Shown one piece after another: positions 8,907 through 16,616 of a stretch of DNA of 64,000 bases. The stretch is taken from assembly GCF_002950945.1 (NCBI RefSeq), contig NZ_CP012673.1, positions 9,748,501 to 9,812,500 of the forward strand, given 5' to 3'. Positions within the stretch are counted from its first letter, which is position 1. Every line of letters begins with the position of its first letter. The DNA comes from Sorangium cellulosum (GTDB lineage Bacteria; Myxococcota_A; Polyangia; Polyangiales; Polyangiaceae). Under the pieces are notes generated by a model, which was not told the origin of the DNA, did no database searches, and was given only the letters and a program-made list of their open reading frames with translations. Made by a program: the position numbers and the translations under genes.

Positions 8907-9665
8907 ATGGACAAGGTCTACAAGAGCGCGCGGGAGGCCGTGAAAGACATCCCCGTCGGCGCCACGATCCTCGCGGGCGGGTTCGGCCTCTGCGGCATCC
9001 CGGAGAACTGCATCGCCGCGCTCCGCGAGCTCGGCACGAAGGATCTCGTGGTCGTGTCCAACAACTGCGGCGTCGACGGCTTCGGGCTCGGGATCCTGCT
9101 CCAGAACCGCCAGATCCGGAAGATGATCTCGTCGTACGTGGGCGAGAACAAGGAGTTCGAGCGGCAGTACCTGAGCGGCGAGCTCGAGGTCGAGCTCACG
9201 CCGCAGGGCACGCTGGCCGAGCGCATCCGCGCCGGCGGCGCCGGGATCCCCGCGTTCTACACGCCGACCGGGGCCGGCACGGCGATCAGCGACGGCGGGC
9301 TCCCGGTGCTCTACAACCCCGACGGCACCGTCAAGCGGTACTCCGAGAAGAAGGAGCTCCGGCAGTTCGACGGCCGCGACTACGTGCTCGAGCCGGCCAT
9401 CCGCGGCGACTACGCCATCGTGAAGGCCTGGAAGGGCGACCGGTTCGGCAACCTCGTCTACCGCCACACCGCCATGAACTTCAACCCGATGATGGCGATG
9501 GCGGCGAAGGTGACGATCGCCGAGGTCGAGGAGATCGTCGAGGTCGGCGCGCTCGACCCGGATCACATCCACACGCCGGGGATCTTCGTGCACCGGATCT
9601 TCCAGGGCGAGCGCTACGAGAAGCGGATCGAGCGGCGCACGACGCGAAAGGCGCCGGCGGCCTAG
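8907..9665 (+). CDS. scoA: 3-oxoacid CoA-transferase subunit A
   Basis: 252 aa. The family 1 CoA-transferase alpha-subunit motif GATILAGGFGLCGIPENCI is near residue 20, followed by VVSNNCGVDGFGLG and the GGAGIPAFYTPTG loop. With the beta subunit it moves CoA from succinyl-CoA to acetoacetate (or a related 3-oxoacid), feeding ketone bodies into acetyl-CoA. The length is slightly above the usual ~235 aa because of a basic tail. scoB starts 22 bp downstream, and accD and folC follow on the same strand with very short gaps, so the four are probably cotranscribed. Acceptor specificity is not certain. Confidence 0.92.
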   Translation: MDKVYKSAREAVKDIPVGATILAGGFGLCGIPENCIAALRELGTKDLVVVSNNCGVDGFGLGILLQNRQIRKMISSYVGENKEFERQYLSGELEVELTPQGTLAERIRAGGAGIPAFYTPTGAGTAISDGGLPVLYNPDGTVKRYSEKKELRQFDGRDYVLEPAIRGDYAIVKAWKGDRFGNLVYRHTAMNFNPMMAMAAKVTIAEVEEIVEVGALDPDHIHTPGIFVHRIFQGERYEKRIERRTTRKAPAA

Positions 9666-9687
9666 CCGCGCGGGGACAGGGGACACG

Positions 9688-10353
9688 ATGGGACTCACGC
9701 GGGAACAGATCGCGCAGCGCGCCGCGCTGGAGCTCAGGGACGGCTACTACGTGAACCTCGGCATCGGCATGCCGACGCTCGTCGCCAACTACATCCCCGC
9801 CGGGGTGGAGGTGGTGCTGCAGAGCGAGAACGGCCTGCTCGGGATCGGCCCCTACCCGCTCGAGGGCGCCGAGGACCCGGACCTCATCAACGCCGGCAAG
9901 GAGACCGTGACCATGCTGGCCGGCTCGGCGATCTTCTCGAGCGCCGAGTCGTTCGCCCAGATCCGGGGCGGCCACATCGACCTCGCGATCCTCGGGGCGA
10001 TGGAGGTCTCCGAGAAGGGGGATCTTGCGAACTGGATGATCCCCGGCAAGATGGTGAAGGGGATGGGCGGGGCGATGGACCTCGTGGTGAGCGCGAAGCG
10101 CGTCGTCGTCATCATGGATCACGCGGCCAAGAACGGCGCGCCGAAGATCCTGAACGAGTGCGCGCTGCCCCTCACCGGGCGCGGCGTCGTCCACCGCATC
10201 ATCACCGATCTCGCCGTGCTCGACGTGACGCCCGAGGGGCTCGTGCTGCGCGAGGTCGCGCCCGGCGTGAGCGCCCGAGAGGTGCAGGAGAAGACACAAC
10301 CAACCCTGCGGGTCCCCTCCGACGTGAAGGAGATGGACCTGCGGAGCGCCTGA
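9688..10353 (+). CDS. scoB: 3-oxoacid CoA-transferase subunit B
   Basis: 221 aa, full length for the beta subunit. It has GYYVNLGIGMPTLVANYIP and the catalytic glutamate in LQSENGLLGIGPYP, which forms the glutamyl-CoA thioester, then MKGMGGAMDLV-type glycines near residue 130 (read as VKGMGGAMDLV). It works with the scoA product in the cytoplasm. A purine-rich GGGGACAGGGGACACG precedes the ATG. accD starts 11 bp after the stop, which links ketone-body use to malonyl-CoA synthesis in one transcript. Confidence 0.93.
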   Translation: MGLTREQIAQRAALELRDGYYVNLGIGMPTLVANYIPAGVEVVLQSENGLLGIGPYPLEGAEDPDLINAGKETVTMLAGSAIFSSAESFAQIRGGHIDLAILGAMEVSEKGDLANWMIPGKMVKGMGGAMDLVVSAKRVVVIMDHAAKNGAPKILNECALPLTGRGVVHRIITDLAVLDVTPEGLVLREVAPGVSAREVQEKTQPTLRVPSDVKEMDLRSA

Positions 10354-10364
10354 AGGTTCGCCCG

Positions 10365-11222
10365 ATGACCTGGCCCGAAAAGACCCTGCCGACCACCGAC
10401 GCGAGCGAGAAGCGCTCGCTGGGAGCGGGCGTGTTCCGTCGCTGCGACGGCTGCGCGCACACGCTCGACGCCGCGGAGCTCGCGCGCACCTTCGAGGTGT
10501 GCCCGCAGTGCGGCCAGCACCACAAGCTCGACGCCGACGGGTGGCGGCGGCTCCTGCTCGACGACGGCGAGCTCACCCAGTGGGACGACCACCTCGTCCC
10601 GAACGACCCGCTCCGGTTCAGCGACGGCAAGAGCTACCGGGACCGCGTCGCCGCGCTCCACAAGAAGATGCGCGCGAAGGAGGCGATCGAGATCGGCAAG
10701 GCCAGGCTGGGCAGCCGCGACATCGCCTACGGCGCGTTCGTCTTCGCGTTCATGGGCGGGAGCATGGGCTCCGTGGTCGGCGAGAAGATCACCCGCCTCT
10801 TCGAGCGCGCGGCGCGGGAGGAGCTGCCGGTGGTGCTCCTCCAGTCGTCGGGCGGCGCGCGGATGCAGGAGGGCATCCTCTCGCTGATGCAGATGGCGAA
10901 GAGCGTCGCCGCGCTCGAGCGCTACCGGAAGACGCGGCTGCCGTTCATCTCGGTGCTGCTGCACCCGACGACGGGCGGCGTCGCGGCGAGCTTCGCCTTC
11001 CTCGGCGATATCAACATCGCGGAGCCGAAGGCGCTCATCGGCTTCGCCGGTCCCCGGGTCATCGAGAACACGATCCGGCAGACGCTGCCGGCGGGCTTCC
11101 AGCGCGCCGAGTTCCTGCTCGACCACGGGATGGTCGACGCCATCGTGCCGCGCCTCGAGATGAAGGCCTGGATCTCGACGGCGCTCCAGCACCTCGCGGG
11201 CGGTCGCCGGGCGCGGCGATGA
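10365..11222 (+). CDS. accD: Acetyl-CoA carboxylase carboxyltransferase beta subunit
   Basis: 285 aa from ATG 10365. The N-terminus has the four-Cys zinc ribbon (CDGC near residue 28, CPQC near 47) typical of bacterial AccD, then the crotonase-like carboxyltransferase core with LQSSGGARMQEGILSLMQMAK and TTGGVAASFAFLGD. It transfers the carboxyl group from biotin to acetyl-CoA to make malonyl-CoA, in complex with AccA, which is not in this window. Its TGA overlaps the folC start (ATGA, 11219-11222), so the two are translationally coupled; accD-folC adjacency is common in proteobacteria. Confidence 0.95.
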   Translation: MTWPEKTLPTTDASEKRSLGAGVFRRCDGCAHTLDAAELARTFEVCPQCGQHHKLDADGWRRLLLDDGELTQWDDHLVPNDPLRFSDGKSYRDRVAALHKKMRAKEAIEIGKARLGSRDIAYGAFVFAFMGGSMGSVVGEKITRLFERAAREELPVVLLQSSGGARMQEGILSLMQMAKSVAALERYRKTRLPFISVLLHPTTGGVAASFAFLGDINIAEPKALIGFAGPRVIENTIRQTLPAGFQRAEFLLDHGMVDAIVPRLEMKAWISTALQHLAGGRRARR

Positions 11223-12589
11223 CCTCGGCGGCGCCGCGGCTCCCGGCCCTGCTCGAGGCGCTGGGGCAGCGGGCGCCGCGGGGGATGGTGCTCGGGCTCG
11301 ACCGGGTGCGCGAGGCGCTCGCGGCGCTCGGCGACCCGCACGCGGCCGTCCCGGCGGTGCACGTCGCGGGCACCAACGGCAAGGGGAGCGTGTGCGCGAT
11401 GGTCGAGTCGGCCGCGCGCGCGGCCGGCCTCCGCACCGGCCTGTACACGTCGCCGCACCTCTCGCGGTTCGCCGAGCGCATCCGCGTCGGGGGCGAGCCG
11501 ATCGGCGACGCGGCGTTCGAGCGCGCGCTCTCGGCCGCGCTCACGCAGGTTCCCTCGCCGCTCACGTTCTTCGAGGCGCTGACGGTGGCCGCGTTCGTGG
11601 CCTTCCGCGACGCGGGGGTCGACCTGGCCGTCCTCGAGGTGGGCCTCGGGGGGCGGCTCGACGCGACCAACGTGATCGCGGCGCCGCTCTGCACGGCGAT
11701 CACGTCGATCGCGTTCGACCACGAGGCGATGCTCGGCCCGACGCTGGCCGACATCGCCCGGGAGAAGGCGGGCATCCTGAAGCGCGGCGCGCCCGTCGTG
11801 CTCGGCCCCCTCCCGCCGGAGGCCGACGCCGCCATCGAGGCGGTCGCGCAGGCGGCCCACGCGGGCCCTCGCCTCCGCGTGACGCGGGCCGAGCTCCACC
11901 TCGAGCGCGCGGCCGCGCATCTCCGCGCGGCGCACGCCGAGGGCGGCGCGCGTGCGGGCGAGATCGCGGTCGGGCGGGCCCGGGCCGGCGAGCGGGCCGT
12001 GTGTGTCGTCGGGCCGGCGGGCCGCGCGCTCGAGGTGGAGCTCGGCCTGCGCGGGGCGCACCAGGCGGAGAACGCGGCCGTGGCCTGCGGCGTCGCGTGG
12101 CAGCTCGCCGGCCGGTGGCCCGAGATCGAGCGGGCGCTGCCGGCAGGGCTCGCCGGCGCCCGCTGGCCCGGCCGGCTGGAGCGGATCGAGGCGGGCGCCG
12201 GCCACGTCCTGATCGACTGTGCGCACAACCCGCACGGCGCGCAGGCGCTCGCGGCATGGCTCGACGAGGAAGGTCCCGGCGCGGCGCACACGGCGCTCGT
12301 GTTCGGGGCGATGGCGGACAAGGGGTGGGGCGAAATGCTACAGACGCTCGCCCCGCGCGCGCAGCGGCGGTTCTATGTGACGCCGAAGGGCCGCGACGCC
12401 GCGCCGCTCGAGGCGCTGCGGGCGATCGCGCCGGGCGAGCCCATCGGCGATCCACACGCGGCGGTGGCGCGGGCGCTCGAGGGGTCGCCGCCCGGCGGGC
12501 TCGTCGTCGTGGCGGGCTCGATTTACCTGGTCGGCGAGGTGCGGTCGGCGCTGCTCGGCATCGCGCCGGATCCGACCGTGGCGCTCTGA
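11219..12589 (+). CDS. folC: Folylpolyglutamate/dihydrofolate synthase
   Basis: 456 aa, starting within the accD stop codon. It has the Mur-ligase-type P-loop HVAGTNGKGSVCAMVES, then GLYTSPHLSRFAERIRV, EVGLGGRLDATNVI and DCAHNPHGAQAL near residue 330. FolC adds glutamate to folates in an ATP-dependent reaction, and the bifunctional form also makes dihydrofolate from dihydropteroate. A roughly 40-residue Ala/Arg/Gly-rich insertion after residue ~220 is absent from most FolC proteins and probably forms a surface loop. It is the last gene of the sco-acc run; the SDR follows after 82 bp. Confidence 0.93.
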   Translation: MTSAAPRLPALLEALGQRAPRGMVLGLDRVREALAALGDPHAAVPAVHVAGTNGKGSVCAMVESAARAAGLRTGLYTSPHLSRFAERIRVGGEPIGDAAFERALSAALTQVPSPLTFFEALTVAAFVAFRDAGVDLAVLEVGLGGRLDATNVIAAPLCTAITSIAFDHEAMLGPTLADIAREKAGILKRGAPVVLGPLPPEADAAIEAVAQAAHAGPRLRVTRAELHLERAAAHLRAAHAEGGARAGEIAVGRARAGERAVCVVGPAGRALEVELGLRGAHQAENAAVACGVAWQLAGRWPEIERALPAGLAGARWPGRLERIEAGAGHVLIDCAHNPHGAQALAAWLDEEGPGAAHTALVFGAMADKGWGEMLQTLAPRAQRRFYVTPKGRDAAPLEALRAIAPGEPIGDPHAAVARALEGSPPGGLVVVAGSIYLVGEVRSALLGIAPDPTVAL

Positions 12590-12671
12590 ACGGGGCGGCG
12601 CGCGCGATGTGCAGCGCTCGCCACGGGGCCGGCGGCGCCGCGCTGGCACGGGCGATGCCGGATCCGGCGGC

Positions 12672-13727
12672 ATGGCATTCAGGAAACGACGGCGTTCGCC
12701 GGTGCTCTTCCCTGCGGCAGGCCTCGGGGCGGCCGCGATCGCTCGGACCGCGTTCCGGGCGCTGCGGCGGCTCAACCTGCACGGTCGGGTCGTCATCATC
12801 ACGGGTGGCGCCCGCGGGCTCGGGCTGCTCCTCGCGGAGGAGTTCGGCCGGCTCGGCGCCCGGGTGGCCATCACCGGCCGCGACGCCGAGGCGCTCGACC
12901 GGGCGGCGCGGCGGCTGCGCACGCTCGGCATCGAGGTGCACGAGGCGGCGTGTGATCTCGGTGATCGCGCCGCGGCCGAGGCGTTCATCGACGGCGTGGT
13001 CCGCGCCTTCGGCCGCATCGACGTGCTCGTCAACAACGCCGGCGTGATCCAGGTCGCGCCGATGCAGGACCTCCGCGTGGAGGAGCTCGACGAGGCGATG
13101 CGCTCGAACTACTGGAGCGCGGTCCACGCGACGCTGCGGGCGCTCCCGCACCTCCAGGAGCAGGGGCGGGAGGGGCGCGTCGTGAACATCGTGTCGATCG
13201 GCGGGCGCGTCGCGCTGCCGCACCTGCTCGGATACAACGCGTCGAAGTTCGCGATGATGGGCTTCTCGGAGACGATCCAGGCCGAGCTCTCGCGCGGCGG
13301 CGCGGACGGCCCGCGCGTGACGACGGTGATCCCCGGGCCGATGCGCACGGGGTCGATCTACAACGCCGAGTTCGGCGGCGACGAGGCGCGCGAGTTCGGC
13401 TGGTTCGGGCTGGCGTCGTCGCTGCCGATCGCGACGATCGACGCGCGGCGCGCGGCGCGGCGGGTGGTGGCCGCGGCGCGCGAGGGGCGCGGCGAGGTGA
13501 AGCTCGGGCTGTCCGCGCACCTCCTGAGCTGGGCGCACGGGGTCGCGCCCCAGACGACGGTCCGGCTGATGGGCTGGGTCAACGCGCTCCTGCCGAAGCC
13601 GCACGGCACCACGGGGACGACGCGGGGGCGGGATCTGCGAGCCCCGGCGCAGAGGTCGGTGTTGCTGCGCCCGAGCAACGAGGCGGCCCGGCGCAACAAC
13701 GAGGCCCCGCCGGAACAGGCGCGGTGA
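12672..13727 (+). CDS. Short-chain dehydrogenase/reductase
   Basis: 351 aa from ATG 12672. Residues ~10-35 form a hydrophobic Ala-rich segment that may hold the protein at the membrane. The classical SDR core follows: cofactor motif TGGARGLG, DVLVNNAGVIQVAP, a catalytic Ser in NIVSIGGRVA, and the YNASK active site. The Arg in TGR after the second strand suggests NADP(H). The ~100 residues after the core (APQTTVRLMGWVNALLP and a basic disordered tail) resemble those of membrane-associated SDRs that act on lipids or steroids. The substrate cannot be inferred. The gene stands between folC and glmM without clear coupling to either. Confidence 0.86.
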   Translation: MAFRKRRRSPVLFPAAGLGAAAIARTAFRALRRLNLHGRVVIITGGARGLGLLLAEEFGRLGARVAITGRDAEALDRAARRLRTLGIEVHEAACDLGDRAAAEAFIDGVVRAFGRIDVLVNNAGVIQVAPMQDLRVEELDEAMRSNYWSAVHATLRALPHLQEQGREGRVVNIVSIGGRVALPHLLGYNASKFAMMGFSETIQAELSRGGADGPRVTTVIPGPMRTGSIYNAEFGGDEAREFGWFGLASSLPIATIDARRAARRVVAAAREGRGEVKLGLSAHLLSWAHGVAPQTTVRLMGWVNALLPKPHGTTGTTRGRDLRAPAQRSVLLRPSNEAARRNNEAPPEQAR

Positions 13728-13759
13728 ACGCAAGCGAGCGCTCGGTGAACCCACGGCGA

Positions 13760-13789
13760 GCGCGCGGTGAGCTGGCGCGCGGTGAGCTG
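13760..13789. repeat. Tandem 15-bp repeat upstream of glmM
   Basis: Two perfect tandem copies of GCGCGCGGTGAGCTG, with a weaker third relative (GAGCGCTCGGTGAAC) just before them at about 13737-13751. They lie in the 246-bp gap before glmM and could bind a regulator. I see no other gene in this gap. Confidence 0.5.
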
Positions 13790-13973
13790 CCACGCCGCGC
13801 AGCCGCGGCGCGCTGCCGCGTGGCTGAAAACCGGTGCGCCGACGAGGCGCGGACGCGGTGCGGCGAACGTCACGACGCGGCGACCGCGCCGCGCCCGGTC
13901 GAGATTGGCCGTGGGCCGTCTTGGCAAAGGTTGCTAAGGGTGGTCTCCTCAGCCCCAACTACAGAGAGGGACC

Positions 13974-15416
13974 GTGCCGAAGCACACGAAGAAAGATCCT
14001 AAAGAGACCGATCCGTCGGCGACGGGCGAGCCGCAGAAGCAGTCGCGAGGCCGCAAGCTCTTCGGCACCGACGGGGTGCGCGGCGTGGCCAACCAGCCGC
14101 CGATGACGCCGGAGATGGCGCTGCGGCTCGGGCGCGCGATCGCGTTCGTCGCGAGCCGCGGGAAGTCGCGGCAGGTCCGGGTGGTGATCGGGAAGGACAC
14201 GCGGCTGTCCGGCTACATGCTCGAGACCGCGATCGCGTCCGGCGTGTGCGCCATGGGCGGGCGCGTGATGCTGAGCGGGCCGATCCCGACGCCGGCCGTC
14301 GCGCAGATCACGCAGAGCATGCGGGCCGACGCCGGGGTGGTGATCAGCGCGAGCCACAACCCGTACCAGGACAACGGCATCAAGATCTTCGGGCCCGACG
14401 GCTACAAGCTGCCCGACGCGGAGGAGGAGGAGATCGAGCGGCTCATGGAGAGCCACGAGCTCGACGAGGCGCGCGTGGTGGGGGCGGCGATCGGCAGCGC
14501 GGTCAAGCTCGACGACGCGCGGGGGCGGTACGTGGTCTTCTGCAAGAACACGTTCCCCACGGCGCTGTCGCTCGACGGCGTGAAGATGGTGGTCGACGCG
14601 GCGCACGGGGCCGCGTACCGCGTCGCGCCGTCGGTGTTCACGGAGCTCGGCGCGCACGTGACCGCGCTCGGCGTGAAGCCGAACGGCCGCAACATCAACC
14701 GCGAGACGGGCGCGCTGCACCCCGAGCACGTGAAGGCCGAGGTGCTGAAGCGCGGCGCGGCGATCGGCATCGCGCTCGACGGCGACGCGGACCGGGTGAT
14801 CATGGTCGACGAGCGCGGCGAGGTCGTGGACGGCGACGCGATCATGGCGCTCTGCGCGCTCCGGATGCTGCGCACCGGCAAGCTGCCGCGGAACACGATC
14901 GTGACCACCGTGATGTCGAACCTCGGCCTGGAGCGCGCGCTGAAGGCCCACAACGGGCACGTCGTGCGGACGGCGGTCGGGGACCGGTACGTCGTGGAGG
15001 CGATGCGGAACGGGGGCTACTCGTTCGGGGGCGAGCAATCGGGGCACCTCATCTTCCTGGACCACGCGACGACGGGCGACGGCATCGTGGCCGCGCTGCA
15101 GGTGCTCGCGATCATGGCCGAGGAGGACAAGCCGCTGAGCGAGCTCGCGTCGCAGGCGATGCAGCGGGTGCCCCAGGTGCTCGAGAACGCGACGTTCGGG
15201 ACCCGGGTGCCGCTCGACAGCATGCAGCGGACGCGGCTCATCGTGGACCGCATCGAGAAGACGCTCGGGGACCGGGGGCGCATCCTGGTGCGGTGGAGCG
15301 GGACGGAGCCGAAGCTGCGCGTCATGGTCGAGGGCGAGGACGCGGCGGCCATCGGGGCGTACGCGCTCGAGATCATCGAGGCGGCCAAGCAGGATGTCGC
15401 GGGGGCTACGGCGTAG
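13974..15416 (+). CDS. glmM: Phosphoglucosamine mutase
   Basis: 480 aa with a GTG start just after AGAGAGGG. It converts glucosamine-6-phosphate to glucosamine-1-phosphate for UDP-GlcNAc, and so for peptidoglycan and LPS. The family marks are clear: KLFGTDGVRGVAN near residue 29, the phosphoserine loop ISASHNP (Ser127), the metal loop ALDGDADRVIMVD, and the sugar-binding GGEQSGHLIF, with RWSGTEPKLRVMVEG near the end. It has about 25 extra charged residues at the N-terminus compared with E. coli GlmM (445 aa). It converges on the ABC ATPase gene across the nested inverted repeat, which may end both transcripts. Confidence 0.95.
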   Translation: MPKHTKKDPKETDPSATGEPQKQSRGRKLFGTDGVRGVANQPPMTPEMALRLGRAIAFVASRGKSRQVRVVIGKDTRLSGYMLETAIASGVCAMGGRVMLSGPIPTPAVAQITQSMRADAGVVISASHNPYQDNGIKIFGPDGYKLPDAEEEEIERLMESHELDEARVVGAAIGSAVKLDDARGRYVVFCKNTFPTALSLDGVKMVVDAAHGAAYRVAPSVFTELGAHVTALGVKPNGRNINRETGALHPEHVKAEVLKRGAAIGIALDGDADRVIMVDERGEVVDGDAIMALCALRMLRTGKLPRNTIVTTVMSNLGLERALKAHNGHVVRTAVGDRYVVEAMRNGGYSFGGEQSGHLIFLDHATTGDGIVAALQVLAIMAEEDKPLSELASQAMQRVPQVLENATFGTRVPLDSMQRTRLIVDRIEKTLGDRGRILVRWSGTEPKLRVMVEGEDAAAIGAYALEIIEAAKQDVAGATA

Positions 15417-15433
15417 GGGATCCCGGGGGCACG

Positions 15434-15570
15434 GCCCGGGGAGGGGGTGATCGCCGGGCGGGGCGGGGGCCCCGCCGAACTCGCCTTGGACAGCGCGCCG
15501 GAGGCGCGCTGTCCAAGGCTCAGACACGGCCCATCCCCCGCCCCGCCCGGCGATCACCCCCTCCCCGGGC
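15434..15570. repeat. Nested perfect inverted repeat (36 bp outer, 17 bp inner)
   Basis: Outer arms 15434-15469 and 15535-15570 are exact reverse complements over 36 bp. Inside them a second, unrelated 17-bp inverted repeat (15483-15499 with 15503-15519) closes on a three-base loop. The whole 137-bp block sits between two convergent genes and could fold into a compound cruciform or hairpin on either strand. It has no T-tract. A bidirectional terminator is plausible; a mobile palindromic element is the other option. Confidence 0.85.
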
Positions 15571-15614
15571 CTACGGAATTCTAAGGATGTCGTGGGGATA
15601 GCGGCGCTCGGGGG

Positions 15615-16616
15615 CTAGAGCGCGCGGCGCATGAAGAGGTCCTCTAGGGTCTCGCGGCGCGGGGTCACCTCGACGATCTGCGCGCCGGCGGCGAGGGATT
15701 GTTCGAGCACCTTCTGCACGTGCGCCTCGCCCTGCACGTCGACCAGCGCGACGTCGCCGCGGCGCGAGGTCGCGAAGCCCATCGCGGCGAGCTGGGCGAG
15801 CAGGGCGTCGGTCGCGCCGGCCAGCGTGATGTCGGTGCGCAGCACGTCGCCGCGCAGGAGCTGGCGGATCGCGCCGCTCACCACCACCTTGCCCTCGCGC
15901 AGGATCGCCACGCGATCGCACATCGCCTCGACGTCGCCGAGGATGTGCGTCGAGAAGAAGATCGTCCGGCCCTGGGCGCGCTCGGAGAAGATGAGATCGC
16001 GCACCTCCTTGCGGCCCACCGGGTCGAGGCCGCTCATCGGCTCGTCCAGGATCAACATCTCGGGGTCGGAGACGAGCGCGGCGGCGAGGCCGGTGCGCTG
16101 GAGCATCCCCTTCGAGAGCCGGCGGACCTGGCGGTCGGCGGCGTACGCGATCTTCACCTGGTCGAGCACCTCCGCCGTCCGGCGGCGGAGCGACGCGCCG
16201 CCCATCCCGGACAGGCGGCCGCAGAGCTCCACGAACTCGCGGGGGGTGAGGTAGGGGTACACGTACGGGTTCTCCGGCAAGAAGCCGATCCTCCGCCGCG
16301 CCTCGGGCGATGGGACACGCGCGCCGAACAGGTACGCCTCGCCGCCGGTCGGGGCGATGAGGCCCGTCAACATCTTGATCGTCGTCGTCTTGCCCGCTCC
16401 GTTCGGGCCGAGGAAGCCGAAGATCTCGCCGCGGCGCACGCCGAAGCTCACCCCCTTCACCGCCTCGACCGCCTTGCGGCGCAAGAAGCCCACCCGGAAC
16501 GTCTTCAAGAGACCGCGGACGTCGATCAGCAGCTCGCCGTCCGCCGCCCCCTCGCCGGGAGCTGACGGCGCGGCGCGGCCGTCGTTCCCCTCGACCGGCG
16601 TCGCGGCCCCGATCAT
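15615..16616 (-). CDS. ABC transporter ATP-binding protein
   Basis: 333 aa. It is a complete nucleotide-binding domain of the ABC-2 export type (CcmA/YxlF-like): Walker A GPNGAGKT at ~70-77, signature LSKGM, Walker B EMLILDEPMSGLDPVGR, and a switch His in FFSTHILGDVEAM. The ~70-residue tail after the core is the regulatory extension common in this group. Such proteins power export of drugs, polysaccharides or lipids, or gliding-related transport. No permease gene lies next to it: the upstream gene is the regulator (ATGA overlap at 16613-16616) and downstream is the inverted repeat. The partner must be elsewhere in the genome. Confidence 0.9.
   Translation of the reverse strand: MIGAATPVEGNDGRAAPSAPGEGAADGELLIDVRGLLKTFRVGFLRRKAVEAVKGVSFGVRRGEIFGFLGPNGAGKTTTIKMLTGLIAPTGGEAYLFGARVPSPEARRRIGFLPENPYVYPYLTPREFVELCGRLSGMGGASLRRRTAEVLDQVKIAYAADRQVRRLSKGMLQRTGLAAALVSDPEMLILDEPMSGLDPVGRKEVRDLIFSERAQGRTIFFSTHILGDVEAMCDRVAILREGKVVVSGAIRQLLRGDVLRTDITLAGATDALLAQLAAMGFATSRRGDVALVDVQGEAHVQKVLEQSLAAGAQIVEVTPRRETLEDLFMRRAL

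Noticed and set aside
13921..13940. TTGGCA...TTGCT, like a sigma-54 promoter, before glmM
   Set aside because: The GG-GC spacing is 8 bases rather than 10, which sigma-54 does not accept.
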